Source of the DNA: an uncultured Oscillospiraceae bacterium | GTDB lineage: Bacteria > Bacillota > Clostridia > Oscillospirales > Oscillospiraceae | DNA: 53,177 nt | Assembly: GCA_947589745.1 (NCBI GenBank) | Contig: CANQCS010000012.1 | Span: forward strand, 1-53,177 | Direction of reading: 5' to 3' | Shown here: positions 24,577 to 33,164 of the stretch, piece after piece | How the letters are laid out: each line of letters begins with the position of its first letter | Numbering within the stretch: the stretch's first letter is position 1 | The notes under the pieces: model-generated | What the model was told of the DNA's origin: nothing | The model's input: only the letters and a program-made list of their open reading frames with translations | Databases searched by the model: none | Program-made: the position numbers and the translations under genes

Positions 24577-25251
24577 ATGGAAAATTATGATCAGGTCCGG
24601 GCGGACTTCAACGCAATTGCCCAGCTGCCGGAGGGGACTGGATGGAACCACAACAACTGCTACTTCCCCTATCTGCTGAAATTTGTTCCTCCGCATACCT
24701 GCACCTGCCTGGAGATCGGCTGCGGCCAGGGGAAACTGTGTGCGCTGCTAGCGGAGCAGGCGGAGCAGGTCATCGGCGTGGACCTGGCGGAGAAGATGAT
24801 CGAGTACGCCCAGACCCACCATAGCGGCGCGAACATCACCTACCGCTGCGGCAATATCTTGGACATGAATTTTCCAGACGCCTCCCTGGACCTCATCATC
24901 ACCACCGCCACCGCCCACCATTTGCCAGCCGAGTGGCTGCCGTCCTTTGCCAGGGCGAAGCTGGCCCCGGGCGGGAGGCTCATCGTTCTGGACCTGGTCA
25001 ATGCGGAGACGGTACCCGAAAAGCTCCTGTGGTCCTTCGCGGTGGTCCCGAATCTCCTGATGAACCTCGTCAAAAACGGAAGTTTTCCCCACTCGGACCC
25101 CCGCAGCCGGGCGCTGTGGGCGGCCCACGGGGAACACGACACCTACATGACCGCCTCCCAGGTCAAGGCCCTGGCCGCCAGGTATCTCCCCGGCACCATC
25201 GTCCGGCGGAAGCTGTTCTGGCGGTACGCCCTCTTTTGGACAAAGCCATAA
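24577..25251 (+). CDS. Class I SAM-dependent methyltransferase
   Basis: This 224-aa protein starts at MENYDQVRADFNAIAQ after GGGGAGGG; an earlier in-frame start lies inside the palindrome and is unlikely. SAM motif I is CTCLEIGCGQGKLCALLAE (~44-62), an acidic residue ends strand 2 in VIGVDLAEKM, and motif IV is DLIITTATAHHLP. The C-terminal third is hydrophobic and may bind a small lipophilic substrate. The family is generic (UbiE/Methyltransf_11-like) and the substrate is unknown. The gene stands alone between a repeat and a terminator shared with glnN. Confidence 0.85.
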   Translation: MENYDQVRADFNAIAQLPEGTGWNHNNCYFPYLLKFVPPHTCTCLEIGCGQGKLCALLAEQAEQVIGVDLAEKMIEYAQTHHSGANITYRCGNILDMNFPDASLDLIITTATAHHLPAEWLPSFARAKLAPGGRLIVLDLVNAETVPEKLLWSFAVVPNLLMNLVKNGSFPHSDPRSRALWAAHGEHDTYMTASQVKALAARYLPGTIVRRKLFWRYALFWTKP

Positions 25252-25254
25252 AAA

Positions 25255-25281
25255 AGCCCCCGGTCCAGCGGACCGGGGGCT
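25255..25281. terminator. Bidirectional terminator between methyltransferase and glnN
   Basis: AGCCCCCGGTCC/GGACCGGGGGCT with a 3-base loop and A/T tracts on both sides serves the two convergent genes. Confidence 0.85.
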
Positions 25282-25293
25282 TTGCGATGCAAT

Positions 25294-27390
25294 TTATTTG
25301 ATGGAGAACAGCAGATCGGTATAGGACGGGATGGGCCAGTAGTCGGAGGACACCAGGGTCTCCAGCATATCCACGCTGGCGCGGAGCTCCTGCATGGCGG
25401 CGAAGACGGTGTAGCGGTAGTAGTGGGCGGCCTCGTAGGCGTCCTTGCCCGGGTCGCCGGCCAGCAGCTCCTCCAGGCGGGAGTTCTGCACGGCCACCTG
25501 GTCCAGCAGGGCGCTGATCCGCTTGAGCAGGGAGGTCTCGGCGGTGCAGGGCAGCTCGGACACCACGGCCTTCTTGGAGGCGATGGTCCCGGCCAGGTCG
25601 CCGGAGTACTCGGACACGGCGGGGAAGATCTTCTTGCGCACCATGTCGATCATGGTCCGGGCCTCGATGCCGATGACCTCGCAGTAGTTCTCCAGGTGGA
25701 TCTCGTTGCGGGCCGTGGCCTCCTCCTCGGTGAACACGCCGTGCTTCTTGAAGAGGGCGATGTGCTTGGGCTGGAGGTAGGTCTTGAGGGCGTCGGCGGT
25801 GCACTTCAGGTTGCTGAGGCCACGGCGCTCGGCCTCCTCCACCCAGGCGTCCTCATAGCCGTTGCCGTTGAAGATGATGCGCTGGTGGGCCTTGAGGGTG
25901 TCGCGGATCAGGTCGTGGAGGGCGGACTGGAAGTCCGCGGCCCCCTCCAGGGCGTCGGCGAACTGGCTCAGCTCCTCGGCCATGATGGTGTTCAGGGCGA
26001 TGTTGGGGCCGGAGATGGACTGGCTGGAGCCCAGCATCCGGAACTCGAACTTGTTGCCGGTGAAGGCCAGGGGGGAGGTGCGGTTCCGGTCGGTGTTGTC
26101 CTGGGGGATGTGGGGCAGGGAGTCCACGCCGATGGACAGGTTCTTCTTGCCGTGGCCCACGTACTCGGTGCCCTGGATGATGGAGTCCACCACGGCGGTG
26201 AGCTCGTCGCCCAGGAAGATGGAGATGATGGCCGGGGGGGCCTCCTGGGCGCCCAGGCGGTGGTCGTTGCCGGGAGTGGCCACGGAGCAGCGCAGCAGCT
26301 CCTGGTACTCGTCCACGCCCTTGATGAAGGCGGCCAGGAACAGCAGGAACCGGGCGTTCTGGCTGGGGGTGGAGCCGGGCTTGAACAGGTTCACGCCGGT
26401 GTCGGTGCTGATGGACCAGTTGTCGTGCTTGCCGGAGCCGTTGACGCCGGCGAAGGGCTTCTCGTGGAGCAGGCAGACCATGTTGTGGCGGCCGGCCACC
26501 TTCTTCATGATCTCCATGGTCAGCTGGTTGTGGTCACCGGCGGTGTTGGCGTCGGCGTAGATGGGGGCCAGCTCGTGCTGGGCGGGGGCCACCTCGTTGT
26601 GCTTGGTCTTGGCCAGGATGCCCAGCTTCCACAGCTCCTCGTCCAGCTCCTTCATGTAGGCGGCGATGCGGGGCTTGATGGTGCCGAAGTAGTGGTCCTC
26701 CAGCTCCTGGCCCTTGGGGGGCTTGGCGCCAAAGAGGGTGCGGCCGGTGAGGATCAGGTCCTCCCGCTGGTTATAGACGTCCTTGTCGATCAGGAAATAC
26801 TCCTGCTCAGGGCCCACCTGGGCGACCACCTTCTTCACGTCGGTGTCGCCGAAGAGCCGCAGCACGCGGATGGCCTGACGGCTGAGCTCGTTCATGGAGC
26901 GCAGCAGGGGGGTCTTCTTGTCCAGGGCCTGGCCGCCGTAGGAGCAGAACACGGTGGGGATGCAGAGGCTGCCGTCCTTGATGAAGGCGAAGGCGGTGGG
27001 GTCCCAGGCGGTGTAGCCACGGGCCTCGAAGGTGGCGCGGAGGCCGCCGGAGGGGAAGGAGGAGGCGTCGGGCTCGCCCCGGACCAGCTCCTTGCCGGAG
27101 AACTGCATCAGCACCCGGCTGCCGTCCACGGGGGCGATGAAGCTGTCGTGCTTCTCGGCGGTGACGCCGGTCATGGGCTGGAACCAGTGGGTGAAGTGGG
27201 TGGCGCCCTTCTCGATGGCCCAGTCCTTCATGGCCGCGGCCATCTCGTGGGCGGTCTCCAGCTCCAGGGAGGTGCCGTCGGTCACGCACTTCTTCCACGC
27301 CTGGTAGCAGGTGTTGGACAGGCGCTGACGCATGACTTCCTCATTGAATACCATGCTGCCGAAGAGTTCGGTCACTTTCTTGTCGCTCAT
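25294..27390 (-). CDS. glnN: Glutamine synthetase type III
   Basis: This 698-aa protein makes glutamine from glutamate, ammonia and ATP in the cytoplasm. It is of the long GSIII class (about 700 residues), not the ~450-residue GlnA. The start MSDKKVTELFGSMVFNEEVM follows GAAAGGAGC; the upstream open frame runs into a repeat and is not coding. Class landmarks include RATFEARGYTAWDPTAFAFI, GPEQEYFLIDKDVYNQRED, HNEVAPAQHELAPIYADANT, LLHEKPFAGVNGSGKHDNWS and APPAIISIFLGDELTAVVDS. A mosaic repeat begins about 35 bases upstream of the ATG, so the promoter must lie in or beyond repeat DNA; none was obvious. Confidence 0.95.
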   Translation of the reverse strand: MSDKKVTELFGSMVFNEEVMRQRLSNTCYQAWKKCVTDGTSLELETAHEMAAAMKDWAIEKGATHFTHWFQPMTGVTAEKHDSFIAPVDGSRVLMQFSGKELVRGEPDASSFPSGGLRATFEARGYTAWDPTAFAFIKDGSLCIPTVFCSYGGQALDKKTPLLRSMNELSRQAIRVLRLFGDTDVKKVVAQVGPEQEYFLIDKDVYNQREDLILTGRTLFGAKPPKGQELEDHYFGTIKPRIAAYMKELDEELWKLGILAKTKHNEVAPAQHELAPIYADANTAGDHNQLTMEIMKKVAGRHNMVCLLHEKPFAGVNGSGKHDNWSISTDTGVNLFKPGSTPSQNARFLLFLAAFIKGVDEYQELLRCSVATPGNDHRLGAQEAPPAIISIFLGDELTAVVDSIIQGTEYVGHGKKNLSIGVDSLPHIPQDNTDRNRTSPLAFTGNKFEFRMLGSSQSISGPNIALNTIMAEELSQFADALEGAADFQSALHDLIRDTLKAHQRIIFNGNGYEDAWVEEAERRGLSNLKCTADALKTYLQPKHIALFKKHGVFTEEEATARNEIHLENYCEVIGIEARTMIDMVRKKIFPAVSEYSGDLAGTIASKKAVVSELPCTAETSLLKRISALLDQVAVQNSRLEELLAGDPGKDAYEAAHYYRYTVFAAMQELRASVDMLETLVSSDYWPIPSYTDLLFSIK

Positions 27391-27424
27391 AATCGAATTG
27401 CTCCTTTCGCCGCTGGGCGGCAGA

Positions 27425-27665
27425 TATTTATTTCTGGTCTGGTGCGTGGGGGCTCCGCCCCCACCGGACTTGATTCGCCCCCAGGCGGGGCGGCCCCCTG
27501 GGTTACTTTTCCCTTGCAGGAAAAGTAACCAAAAGTGCATTTAAGAAAACCAGGGTTTTCTTAAAAATCTTTCCTCATTCTTTTATTTTGTTTTGCGCTC
27601 GCCCTTTGGCTGGTTTGGTCTGGACCGCGCCGGGTCCCGTGTATGGGGCGAAGCGGCTGTGGATA
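27425..27665 (+). repeat. Mosaic dispersed repeat, copy C (truncated)
   Basis: GTGGGGGCTCCGCCCCCACC, GGGTTACTTTTCCCTTGCAG with its complement, AAGAAAACCAGGGTTTTCTT, TTTTGCGCTCGCCCTTTGGC and CGCCGGGTCCCGTGTATGG occur in the same order as in copies A and D. It breaks off after GGGGCGAAGCGGCTGT, so the palindromic right half is missing. The next ~100 bases hold a GGCCGGCC/GGCCGGCC hairpin at about 27700-27720 and no gene. Confidence 0.8.
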
Positions 27666-27771
27666 GGACGGTTGTACGGGAGAGTGATGCGCTGGGGCAA
27701 GGCCGGCCGGTGGCCGGCCCGGCCTGCCCTGCGCTGTACGGTCCCGCTATACAACATCACACGATTTGATG

Positions 27772-28029
27772 TTACACGTGGAAGCGGAACAGCTGGTAGA
27801 CCTGGGTGATGACCGCGTTCTCGTTGGGGCCGTCGATGGTCACCTTGACCTCGTCGCCCCGCTTCGCGCCGAGGCGCAGGAGCTTGAACCGCTGGGCGGC
27901 TTTCACCGTCTTCTCTCCCTTGGTCACTGTGATGGCGTCGCTCTTGGTGGCCTTGGCCAGACGGGCCAGCAGGCCCGAGCTCCGGACGCCGAATCCTTTG
28001 TGTTGGATCTGATAGGTAAACTGTAGGAT
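27772..28029 (-). CDS. HPr-like protein without active-site His; apparent ATC start
   Basis: The minus strand encodes 85 residues with the HPr fold pattern: FTYQIQHKGFGVRSSGLLAR (strand 1, loop, helix 1), SDAITVTKGEKTVKAAQRFK, LLRLGAKRGDEVKVTIDGPN and VITQVYQLFRFHV. In true HPr the loop is G-[IL]-H-A-R-P; here it is GFGVRSSG, so the phosphorylated histidine is gone, and the Ser46 position is not recognisable. There is no ATG, GTG, TTG or CTG between the upstream stop and this sequence. An ideal AGGAGG stands eight bases before an ATC codon. Either ATC initiates, or a start codon has mutated. A non-PTS regulatory role is possible. Confidence 0.65.
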   Translation of the reverse strand: MLQFTYQIQHKGFGVRSSGLLARLAKATKSDAITVTKGEKTVKAAQRFKLLRLGAKRGDEVKVTIDGPNENAVITQVYQLFRFHV

Positions 28030-28064
28030 AAAAAGGACCTCCTTAGTCCTGGAATAACACTCAA

Positions 28065-28168
28065 TACCGCTCTAAAGAATCGCTGTCACTGTGCGGGAAT
28101 CGGGGATAGCAGCGCCTTGAGAGCGAAAGTAAAGTTCTTTTTGATTCTTTCTCTTTTAAGGAAAGGAA
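28065..28168 (+). repeat. AT-rich hairpin repeat, copy 2 (diverged)
   Basis: GTCACTGTGCGGGAATC, GCGCCTTGAGAGCGAA, AAAGTTCTTTTTGATTC and a hairpin CTTTCTCTTTTAAGGAAAG end flush with the asnB stop codon. It is the same unit as at 1541 and 48684, with more changes. Confidence 0.7.
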
Positions 28169-29752
28169 TCAGATGCCAGACGCGCCGTAGTTGCTGAGGA
28201 CTCGGGCGCTGGGGTCGTCTACGTCGCACCCCTCCCACGCCTTGTTGGGCATCCAGAAGTCCACCACCATCTCCGCCTGGCCGGGATAATATTTCTCGAA
28301 GATCTCCCGGTACAGCAGGGACTCCTTGGTGAAGGGCTTGGCGTGGTAGCTGTACTTCTCCGCGATGGACTGCCAGCCGTCCCCGTAGGTCCGGTCTGCG
28401 TAGGCCTTCAGGTCGTCCACCAAGCTGTGGCCCACCGCGTCGGAGAAGGCGGCCTTCTCCCGCTGGAGGATGGACTGGGGCAGGTAGTCGCCCTCGAAGG
28501 CGTGGCGCAGCAGGTACTTGCCCTTGCCGTACACGTTCATCTTCTTGGCCGGGTCCACGCTCATGACGTACTTCACGAACTCCAGGTCACCGAAGGGGAC
28601 CCGGGCCTCCAGGCTGTTGGTGGAGATGCACCGGTCCGCACGGAGCACGTCGTACATGTGGAGCTCCCGGATGCGCTTCTCGCTCTCCTTCTGGAACTCC
28701 TCCGGGGACGGGGCGAAGTCGGTGTACTTGTAGCCGAAGAGCTCGTCGCTGATCTCCCCGGTCAGCAGCACCCGGATGTTGCTCTGCTGGTGGATGGCCT
28801 TGCAGATGAGGTACATGCCCATGCTGGCCCGGATGGTGGTGATATCGAAAGTGCCCAGGGCGTAGATGACTTCCTCCAGGGCGTCCAGCACATCCTGCTC
28901 AGTGATATAGATCTCATGGTGGTGGCTGCCGATGTGGTCGGCCACCTGTTTGGCATATTTCAAGTCGATGGCGTCGGTGCTCATGCCCACGGCGTAGGTC
29001 TCGATGGGCCTGTTCAGCAGCTTGGCCGCGATGGCGCACACCAGGGAGCTGTCCAGCCCGCCGGAGAGCAGGAACCCTACCGGCACATCCGAGTCCAGAC
29101 GCTTCTCCACGCCCAGGATCAGCTTCTCATGGATGTTGGCGCACACCGTCTCCAGGTCGTCGTGGCACACCTCATCCACCTTGGCGATGTCGCAGTAGCA
29201 GATGAACTTCCCGTCCTGGTAGTAGTGTCCCGGAGGGAAGGGCATGATCTGGCCGGTCAGGCCCAGCAGGCACTTGGGCTCGCTGGCGAAGAGAATGTGG
29301 CCGCTGGCGCTGTAGCCGTAGTACAGGGGCCGGATGCCGATGGGGTCCCGGGCGGCGATGAAGCTGTCCGTGGGCGCGTCGTAGAGCACCAGGGCGAACT
29401 CCGCGTCCAGCTCCCCGAACATCCGGGTGCCGTGCTCCCGCCAGAGTGGCAGCAGCAGCTCGCAGTCGGAGCCGCTGACGAATCTGTGTCCCGCGGCCTC
29501 CATCTCCCGCTTCAGCTTGCGGAAGCCGTAGAGCTCGCCGTTGCACACCACGGCGCTGCCGTCGGGGGCCACGAAGGGCTGCATCCCCTCGGGCTCCAGG
29601 CCCATGATGGCCAGGCGGTGGAACAGCAGCGCCCCGGAGGGGACCTCCAGAGCCCGGGTGTCGTCGGGACCGCGGGACTTGGTGGCGGCGAAATGCTGGA
29701 GCAGTTGGTCCAAGGTCAGATCCTTGGCCGTATAACCCATGATGGAACACAT
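28169..29752 (-). CDS. asnB: Asparagine synthase (glutamine-hydrolysing)
   Basis: This 527-aa protein starts at MCSIMGYTAKD, which puts the nucleophile Cys at position 2 as the glutaminase domain requires; two codons upstream is a weaker GTG. The N-terminal Ntn domain has SRGPDD, FHRLAIMG and NGELYGFRKL. The ATP-pyrophosphatase domain has VGFLLSGGLDSSLVCAIAAK at ~227 and LLTGEISDELFGYKY. It makes asparagine from aspartate, glutamine and ATP. A T-box leader lies directly upstream, so expression rises when tRNA-Asn is uncharged. Its glutamine supplier, glnN, is the next major gene downstream. Confidence 0.95.
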   Translation of the reverse strand: MCSIMGYTAKDLTLDQLLQHFAATKSRGPDDTRALEVPSGALLFHRLAIMGLEPEGMQPFVAPDGSAVVCNGELYGFRKLKREMEAAGHRFVSGSDCELLLPLWREHGTRMFGELDAEFALVLYDAPTDSFIAARDPIGIRPLYYGYSASGHILFASEPKCLLGLTGQIMPFPPGHYYQDGKFICYCDIAKVDEVCHDDLETVCANIHEKLILGVEKRLDSDVPVGFLLSGGLDSSLVCAIAAKLLNRPIETYAVGMSTDAIDLKYAKQVADHIGSHHHEIYITEQDVLDALEEVIYALGTFDITTIRASMGMYLICKAIHQQSNIRVLLTGEISDELFGYKYTDFAPSPEEFQKESEKRIRELHMYDVLRADRCISTNSLEARVPFGDLEFVKYVMSVDPAKKMNVYGKGKYLLRHAFEGDYLPQSILQREKAAFSDAVGHSLVDDLKAYADRTYGDGWQSIAEKYSYHAKPFTKESLLYREIFEKYYPGQAEMVVDFWMPNKAWEGCDVDDPSARVLSNYGASGI

Positions 29753-29779
29753 AAAAAGCACCTCCGAATGAACCGGCGT

Positions 29780-30043
29780 CTCTAAAAATAAATTTTAGGA
29801 CGAATCGCCGGGATCCGTGGTGCCACCTAATTTGCCGCAAGTACGGCCACTTCAGCTCTGACAAGCCTGACAGCTGTAACGGGCTGGTCCCGTCTTCCCT
29901 ACTGAGCGCTGCGCCGTTCGGGTCGAGGCTACGGAGTGTTATTCACTAGGCGGCTGCCACGGGGTTTCCACTGTCCCCCGCTCACTGCGGGCGCTTTTCC
30001 TGGCTACTTCTCTCCATCATCGCCGTTAGCTCTCTTGAAATAT
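29780..30043 (-). ncRNA. T-box riboswitch leader of asnB
   Basis: On the minus strand the leader contains the stem I block GATGATGGAGAGAAGTAG, a specifier region GTGAATAACACTCC with the Asn codon AAC, and the defining T-box sequence TTAGGTGGCACCACGGA near 29825-29845. A final T-rich hairpin (CTAAAA...TTTTTAG) lies before the asnB ribosome binding site. Uncharged tRNA-Asn would stabilise the antiterminator. The specifier assignment is read from sequence and fits the downstream gene. Confidence 0.88.
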
Positions 30044-30049
30044 GAGCGC

Positions 30050-30078
30050 AGTTTACCCCTCTCCGCCCGGAATGTCAA
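30050..30078 (-). promoter_or_regulatory. Promoter of the T-box/asnB transcript
   Basis: On the minus strand TTGACA (30073-30078), 17 bases and TAAACT (30050-30055) place the start of the T-box RNA near 30043. Confidence 0.8.
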
Positions 30079-30368
30079 GCAAAAGTTTTTTTGATTTTGC
30101 CTGAAAATTTGTTTGATTTCCGCGCTGCGAGCTTGTTTGTCCCCTTCTTGCGGACATTTGGCGGTTTTGTTGGGCTGTAAGCCGCGGGCAGATGCTTTGT
30201 CTGCATAAAAAAATCGGAGGACGGGTCCGCAATTTTGTCGGATGCACCGATTTTTGCGGCCCGCCCTCGCGGCCCCGGATTTTTCTTGCAAGAAAAGCCG
30301 GAAAAAGAACGTTTTCTCTCCGTTTCCGGGCCGGTCCCCGGCCTGGAAGCCGCTTTCAGGGAAAAGGA

Positions 30369-30977
30369 TCAGATGCGCTCAAAATCCTCCGCCCCGTGCT
30401 TGCACCAGGGGCAGACAAAGTCGGGCGGCAGTTCCTCGCCCTCGTAGACATAGCCGCACACCTTGCAGCGCCAGCCGGTCTTCTTCTGCTCCTGGGGCTT
30501 GGGCTGGGGCTTGACCTTAGCGTGGTAGTCGGCGTAGGTCAGGGAGGCCAGCTGGGAGAGGACCTCCGCCTCGGTCATGTCCGCGATAAACAGGGTGTGG
30601 GTGCCCTTGTCGATGGCGTCGGTGATCTTACCGGCCAGCAGGGCGTTGGCGTACTTGGTGAGATACAGCAGGCCGCTCTCCGTCCGCGCCACGTCGGGGA
30701 AATCCGCGAACTTGTCCGCGTCCCTGCCGCTCTGGAGGCCGAACCGCTGGAAGACGGAGAAGGGCGCGTCCTCCGACAGCACCGAGGCGGCGAACTGGCC
30801 GGTGCGGAGGATCATGTCGTGGGTCAGGTTGCTCTTGTTCACCGCCATGGCCAGGCGGTTGGGGGAGCTGGTGATCTGGGTGAGGGTGTTGATGATGCAG
30901 GCATTGTCCCTGCCGTCCTCTTGGGCGGAGAGCACAAAGAGGCCGTAGCTGAGCTTGAACAGAGCTTTGGTGTCCAT
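30369..30977 (-). CDS. High-molecular-weight rubredoxin (flavin reductase-rubredoxin fusion)
   Basis: This 202-aa protein has a flavin-reductase-like FMN-binding barrel (residues ~1-150; LSYGLFVLSAQEDGRDNACI and NRLAMAVNKSNLTHDMI) joined through a Pro/Lys/Gln-rich linker to a C-terminal rubredoxin with CKVCGYVYEGEELPPDFVCP and CKHG. The arrangement matches Hrb of Moorella, which passes electrons from NADH to a flavodiiron protein that removes NO or oxygen. It is separated from the rnf genes by ~115 bases and shares their strand, so it may be cotranscribed. No flavodiiron gene is in view. Confidence 0.9.
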   Translation of the reverse strand: MDTKALFKLSYGLFVLSAQEDGRDNACIINTLTQITSSPNRLAMAVNKSNLTHDMILRTGQFAASVLSEDAPFSVFQRFGLQSGRDADKFADFPDVARTESGLLYLTKYANALLAGKITDAIDKGTHTLFIADMTEAEVLSQLASLTYADYHAKVKPQPKPQEQKKTGWRCKVCGYVYEGEELPPDFVCPWCKHGAEDFERI

Positions 30978-31094
30978 AAATAGGTCCTTCCTTTCTGAAA
31001 TTTTGTGGCGGATAGTACAGCCCCCGGAACGTCTCTTTCAGCAGAGGCGTTCCGGGGGTGGAACGCGCTGGTAAAGTCCTTCAGATCCGGGAGA

Positions 31095-31934
31095 TTATTT
31101 TGCGACGACCACGGGGGCCACCTTGCCGTCGTCATGGATGTTGACGATCAGCTTGCGGGGGCACTTGGCCGCGCAGGTGCCGCAGGAGGTGCACTTGGTG
31201 TAGTCGATGGCCGCCAGATTGTCGGTGACGGTGACGGCGCCCACGGGGCAGTTCTTCTCGCACAGCTTGCAGCCGATGCAGGCGGAGGAGCAGTTGCTCT
31301 TGGCCACCGCGCCCTTGTCCTTGTTGGAGCAGGGCACCACCATGTCGGCGGCGTAGGGGATGTCGGTGATGATGTGCCGGGGGCAGGCGGCGGCGCACTG
31401 CATACAGTGGGTGCACTTGTCCCGGTCCACCTCGGCCACACCGTGGCTGTTGATGTGGATGGCGTTGAACTTGCAGGCGCGGACGCAGTTGCCCAGGCCC
31501 AGGCAGCCGAAGCCGCAGTCCAGGTAGCCGTTGCCGGAGACCTTCATGGCGCCCACGCAGTCGTCGATGCCGATGTACCGGTCGAACTTGTGACCGGCCC
31601 GGTCGCCGCCGGAGCAGCGGACAAAGGCCACCTTCCGCTCCGCCGCCTCCACCTTCACGCCCATGATGGCGGCGATATGGCTGACCTGTTCGCCGGAGGC
31701 CACAGAGCAGGCGTTCACCGGGGCCTTGCCGGCCAGGATGGCCGCCGCGCACCCGGCGCAGCCGGGGTAGCCGCAGCCGCCGCAGTTGGCGCCGGGCAGG
31801 GTGCTCTGGATCATCTCCAGGCGGGGGTCGCTCTTGACCTCGAACACCTTGGAGGCCACGGCCAGGATCACGCCGAAAACGGCGCTGAGAATGCCCAGGG
31901 TGAGGACCGCGTAGAGAATATTGGTCGTATTCAT
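31095..31934 (-). CDS. rnfB: Rnf complex subunit RnfB (Fe-S protein)
   Basis: This 279-aa protein has an N-terminal membrane anchor (ILYAVLTLGILSAVFGVILA), the CGGCGYPGCAGCAAAI cluster motif, then several ferredoxin-type motifs (CTHCMQCAAACP, CIGCKLCEKNCP, CTSCGTCAAKCP). RnfB accepts electrons from reduced ferredoxin at the cytoplasmic face and feeds the complex. It is the last gene of rnfCDGEAB, with ~20 bases between it and rnfA. Confidence 0.95.
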   Translation of the reverse strand: MNTTNILYAVLTLGILSAVFGVILAVASKVFEVKSDPRLEMIQSTLPGANCGGCGYPGCAGCAAAILAGKAPVNACSVASGEQVSHIAAIMGVKVEAAERKVAFVRCSGGDRAGHKFDRYIGIDDCVGAMKVSGNGYLDCGFGCLGLGNCVRACKFNAIHINSHGVAEVDRDKCTHCMQCAAACPRHIITDIPYAADMVVPCSNKDKGAVAKSNCSSACIGCKLCEKNCPVGAVTVTDNLAAIDYTKCTSCGTCAAKCPRKLIVNIHDDGKVAPVVVAK

Positions 31935-31953
31935 CGTTGTCGTTTCCTCCTCC

Positions 31954-32547
31954 TTACCAAGGGATGGACAGCCCGCTGAAGCCCATGAAGCACAGGGCCA
32001 TCAGACCGGCGGTGATGAGGGCGATGGGGAAGCCCTCAAAGCACTTGGGGGGCTCGGCGAACTCCAGCCGCTCCCGGATACTGGCAAAGAGCACAATGGC
32101 CAGCAGGAAGCCCATGCCGCCGGTGACGCCGTACACCACGGACTGGATGAAGTTGTAGTTGTTCTGGACGTTCAGCAGCACCACGCCCAGCACCGCGCAG
32201 TTGGTGGTGATGAGGGGCAGGTACACGCCCAGGGCCTCGTACAGGGTGGGGATGGACTTCTTCAGGAACATCTCCACGAACTGCACCAGGGCGGCGATGA
32301 CCAGGATGAAAGCCACGGTCTGCATGTACTCCAGGTCCAGCTTCGTCAGCAGCAGGTTCACCGGGTAGCAGATAGCGGAGGCCAGGCCCATGACGAAGAT
32401 GACCGCGAAGCCCATGCCGGTGGCGGTGTCCATCTTCTTGGACACGCCCATGAAGGGGCAGATGCCCAGGAACTGGATGAAGATAAAGTTGTTGATGAGG
32501 ATCGCGCCCAGCGCGATGTCCAGCAAAGTCGTCAGCTGCATCCTCAC
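31954..32547 (-). CDS. rnfA: Rnf complex membrane subunit RnfA
   Basis: This 197-aa integral membrane protein has about six hydrophobic segments and starts MRMQLTTLLDIALGAILINN. Signature stretches are FLGICPFMGVSKKMDTATGM and LITTNCAVLGVVLLN, where cysteines hold the intramembrane iron-sulfur cluster shared with RnfE. Its start overlaps the end of rnfE by 4 bases. Confidence 0.95.
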   Translation of the reverse strand: MRMQLTTLLDIALGAILINNFIFIQFLGICPFMGVSKKMDTATGMGFAVIFVMGLASAICYPVNLLLTKLDLEYMQTVAFILVIAALVQFVEMFLKKSIPTLYEALGVYLPLITTNCAVLGVVLLNVQNNYNFIQSVVYGVTGGMGFLLAIVLFASIRERLEFAEPPKCFEGFPIALITAGLMALCFMGFSGLSIPW

Positions 32548-33146
32548 TTACCTCCTTTGCCGGTCTTGTTCAGGGCCCACTGCATCAGGGCGATAAGGGC
32601 GCCCAGGACCAGGAAGCCACCCACCGGCAGGATCATCATGGACGCGCCGTACTCGGCGGGGAAGATGGTGATGCCCGCCAGCTTGCCGCTGCCCAGGAGC
32701 TCCCGGACCGCGCTGACGATCAGCAGCACGGCGGTGTAGCCCAGGCCCTGGCAGATGCCGTCCACCGCGGAGGCCAGCACGCCGTTCTTGGAGGCGAAGG
32801 ACTCCGCCCGACCCAGGATGATGCAGTTGACCACGATCAGGGGGATGAACACGCCCAGGCTGGCCGCCAGGTCCTGGAAGTAGGCCTGGAGCAGCAGGTC
32901 CACCATGGTGACGAAACCGGCGATGACCACGATGTAGGCCGCGATGCGGACCTGGTTGGGGATGATCTTCCGCAGCAGGGAGATGAAGATGTTGGACAGG
33001 GTCAGGATGACGATGACCGCCACGCCCATGCCGATGCCGTTGGTGATGGAGGTGGTGATGGCCAGGGTGGAGCACATGCCCAGCAGCTGGACCAGCACCG
33101 GGTTCTGGGTCAGAAGGCCCTCTTTCAGCTGTTTGCCAAAGTTCAT
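32544..33146 (-). CDS. rnfE: Rnf complex membrane subunit RnfE
   Basis: This 200-aa membrane protein is homologous to RnfA and forms the pseudo-symmetric core with it. It starts MNFGKQLKEGLLTQNPVLVQ. The conserved motif LLGMCSTLAITTS is near the N-terminus and PLIVVNCIILGRAESFA in the middle, each supplying a cysteine ligand. It sits in the fixed order G-E-A-B. Confidence 0.95.
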   Translation of the reverse strand: MNFGKQLKEGLLTQNPVLVQLLGMCSTLAITTSITNGIGMGVAVIVILTLSNIFISLLRKIIPNQVRIAAYIVVIAGFVTMVDLLLQAYFQDLAASLGVFIPLIVVNCIILGRAESFASKNGVLASAVDGICQGLGYTAVLLIVSAVRELLGSGKLAGITIFPAEYGASMMILPVGGFLVLGALIALMQWALNKTGKGGK

Positions 33147-33164
33147 AGTATCTCCTCCCTTCTT

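Noticed and set aside
25282-27528. A 748-codon plus-strand open frame opposite glnN
   Set aside because: Composition (Gly/Val/Leu/Ala/His-rich) is typical of antisense frames in GC-rich DNA. The minus strand encodes type III glutamine synthetase.
29780-30043. Tandem or mixed-specificity T-box
   Set aside because: Only one T-box core sequence (GGTGGCACC) and one specifier region are visible upstream of asnB.
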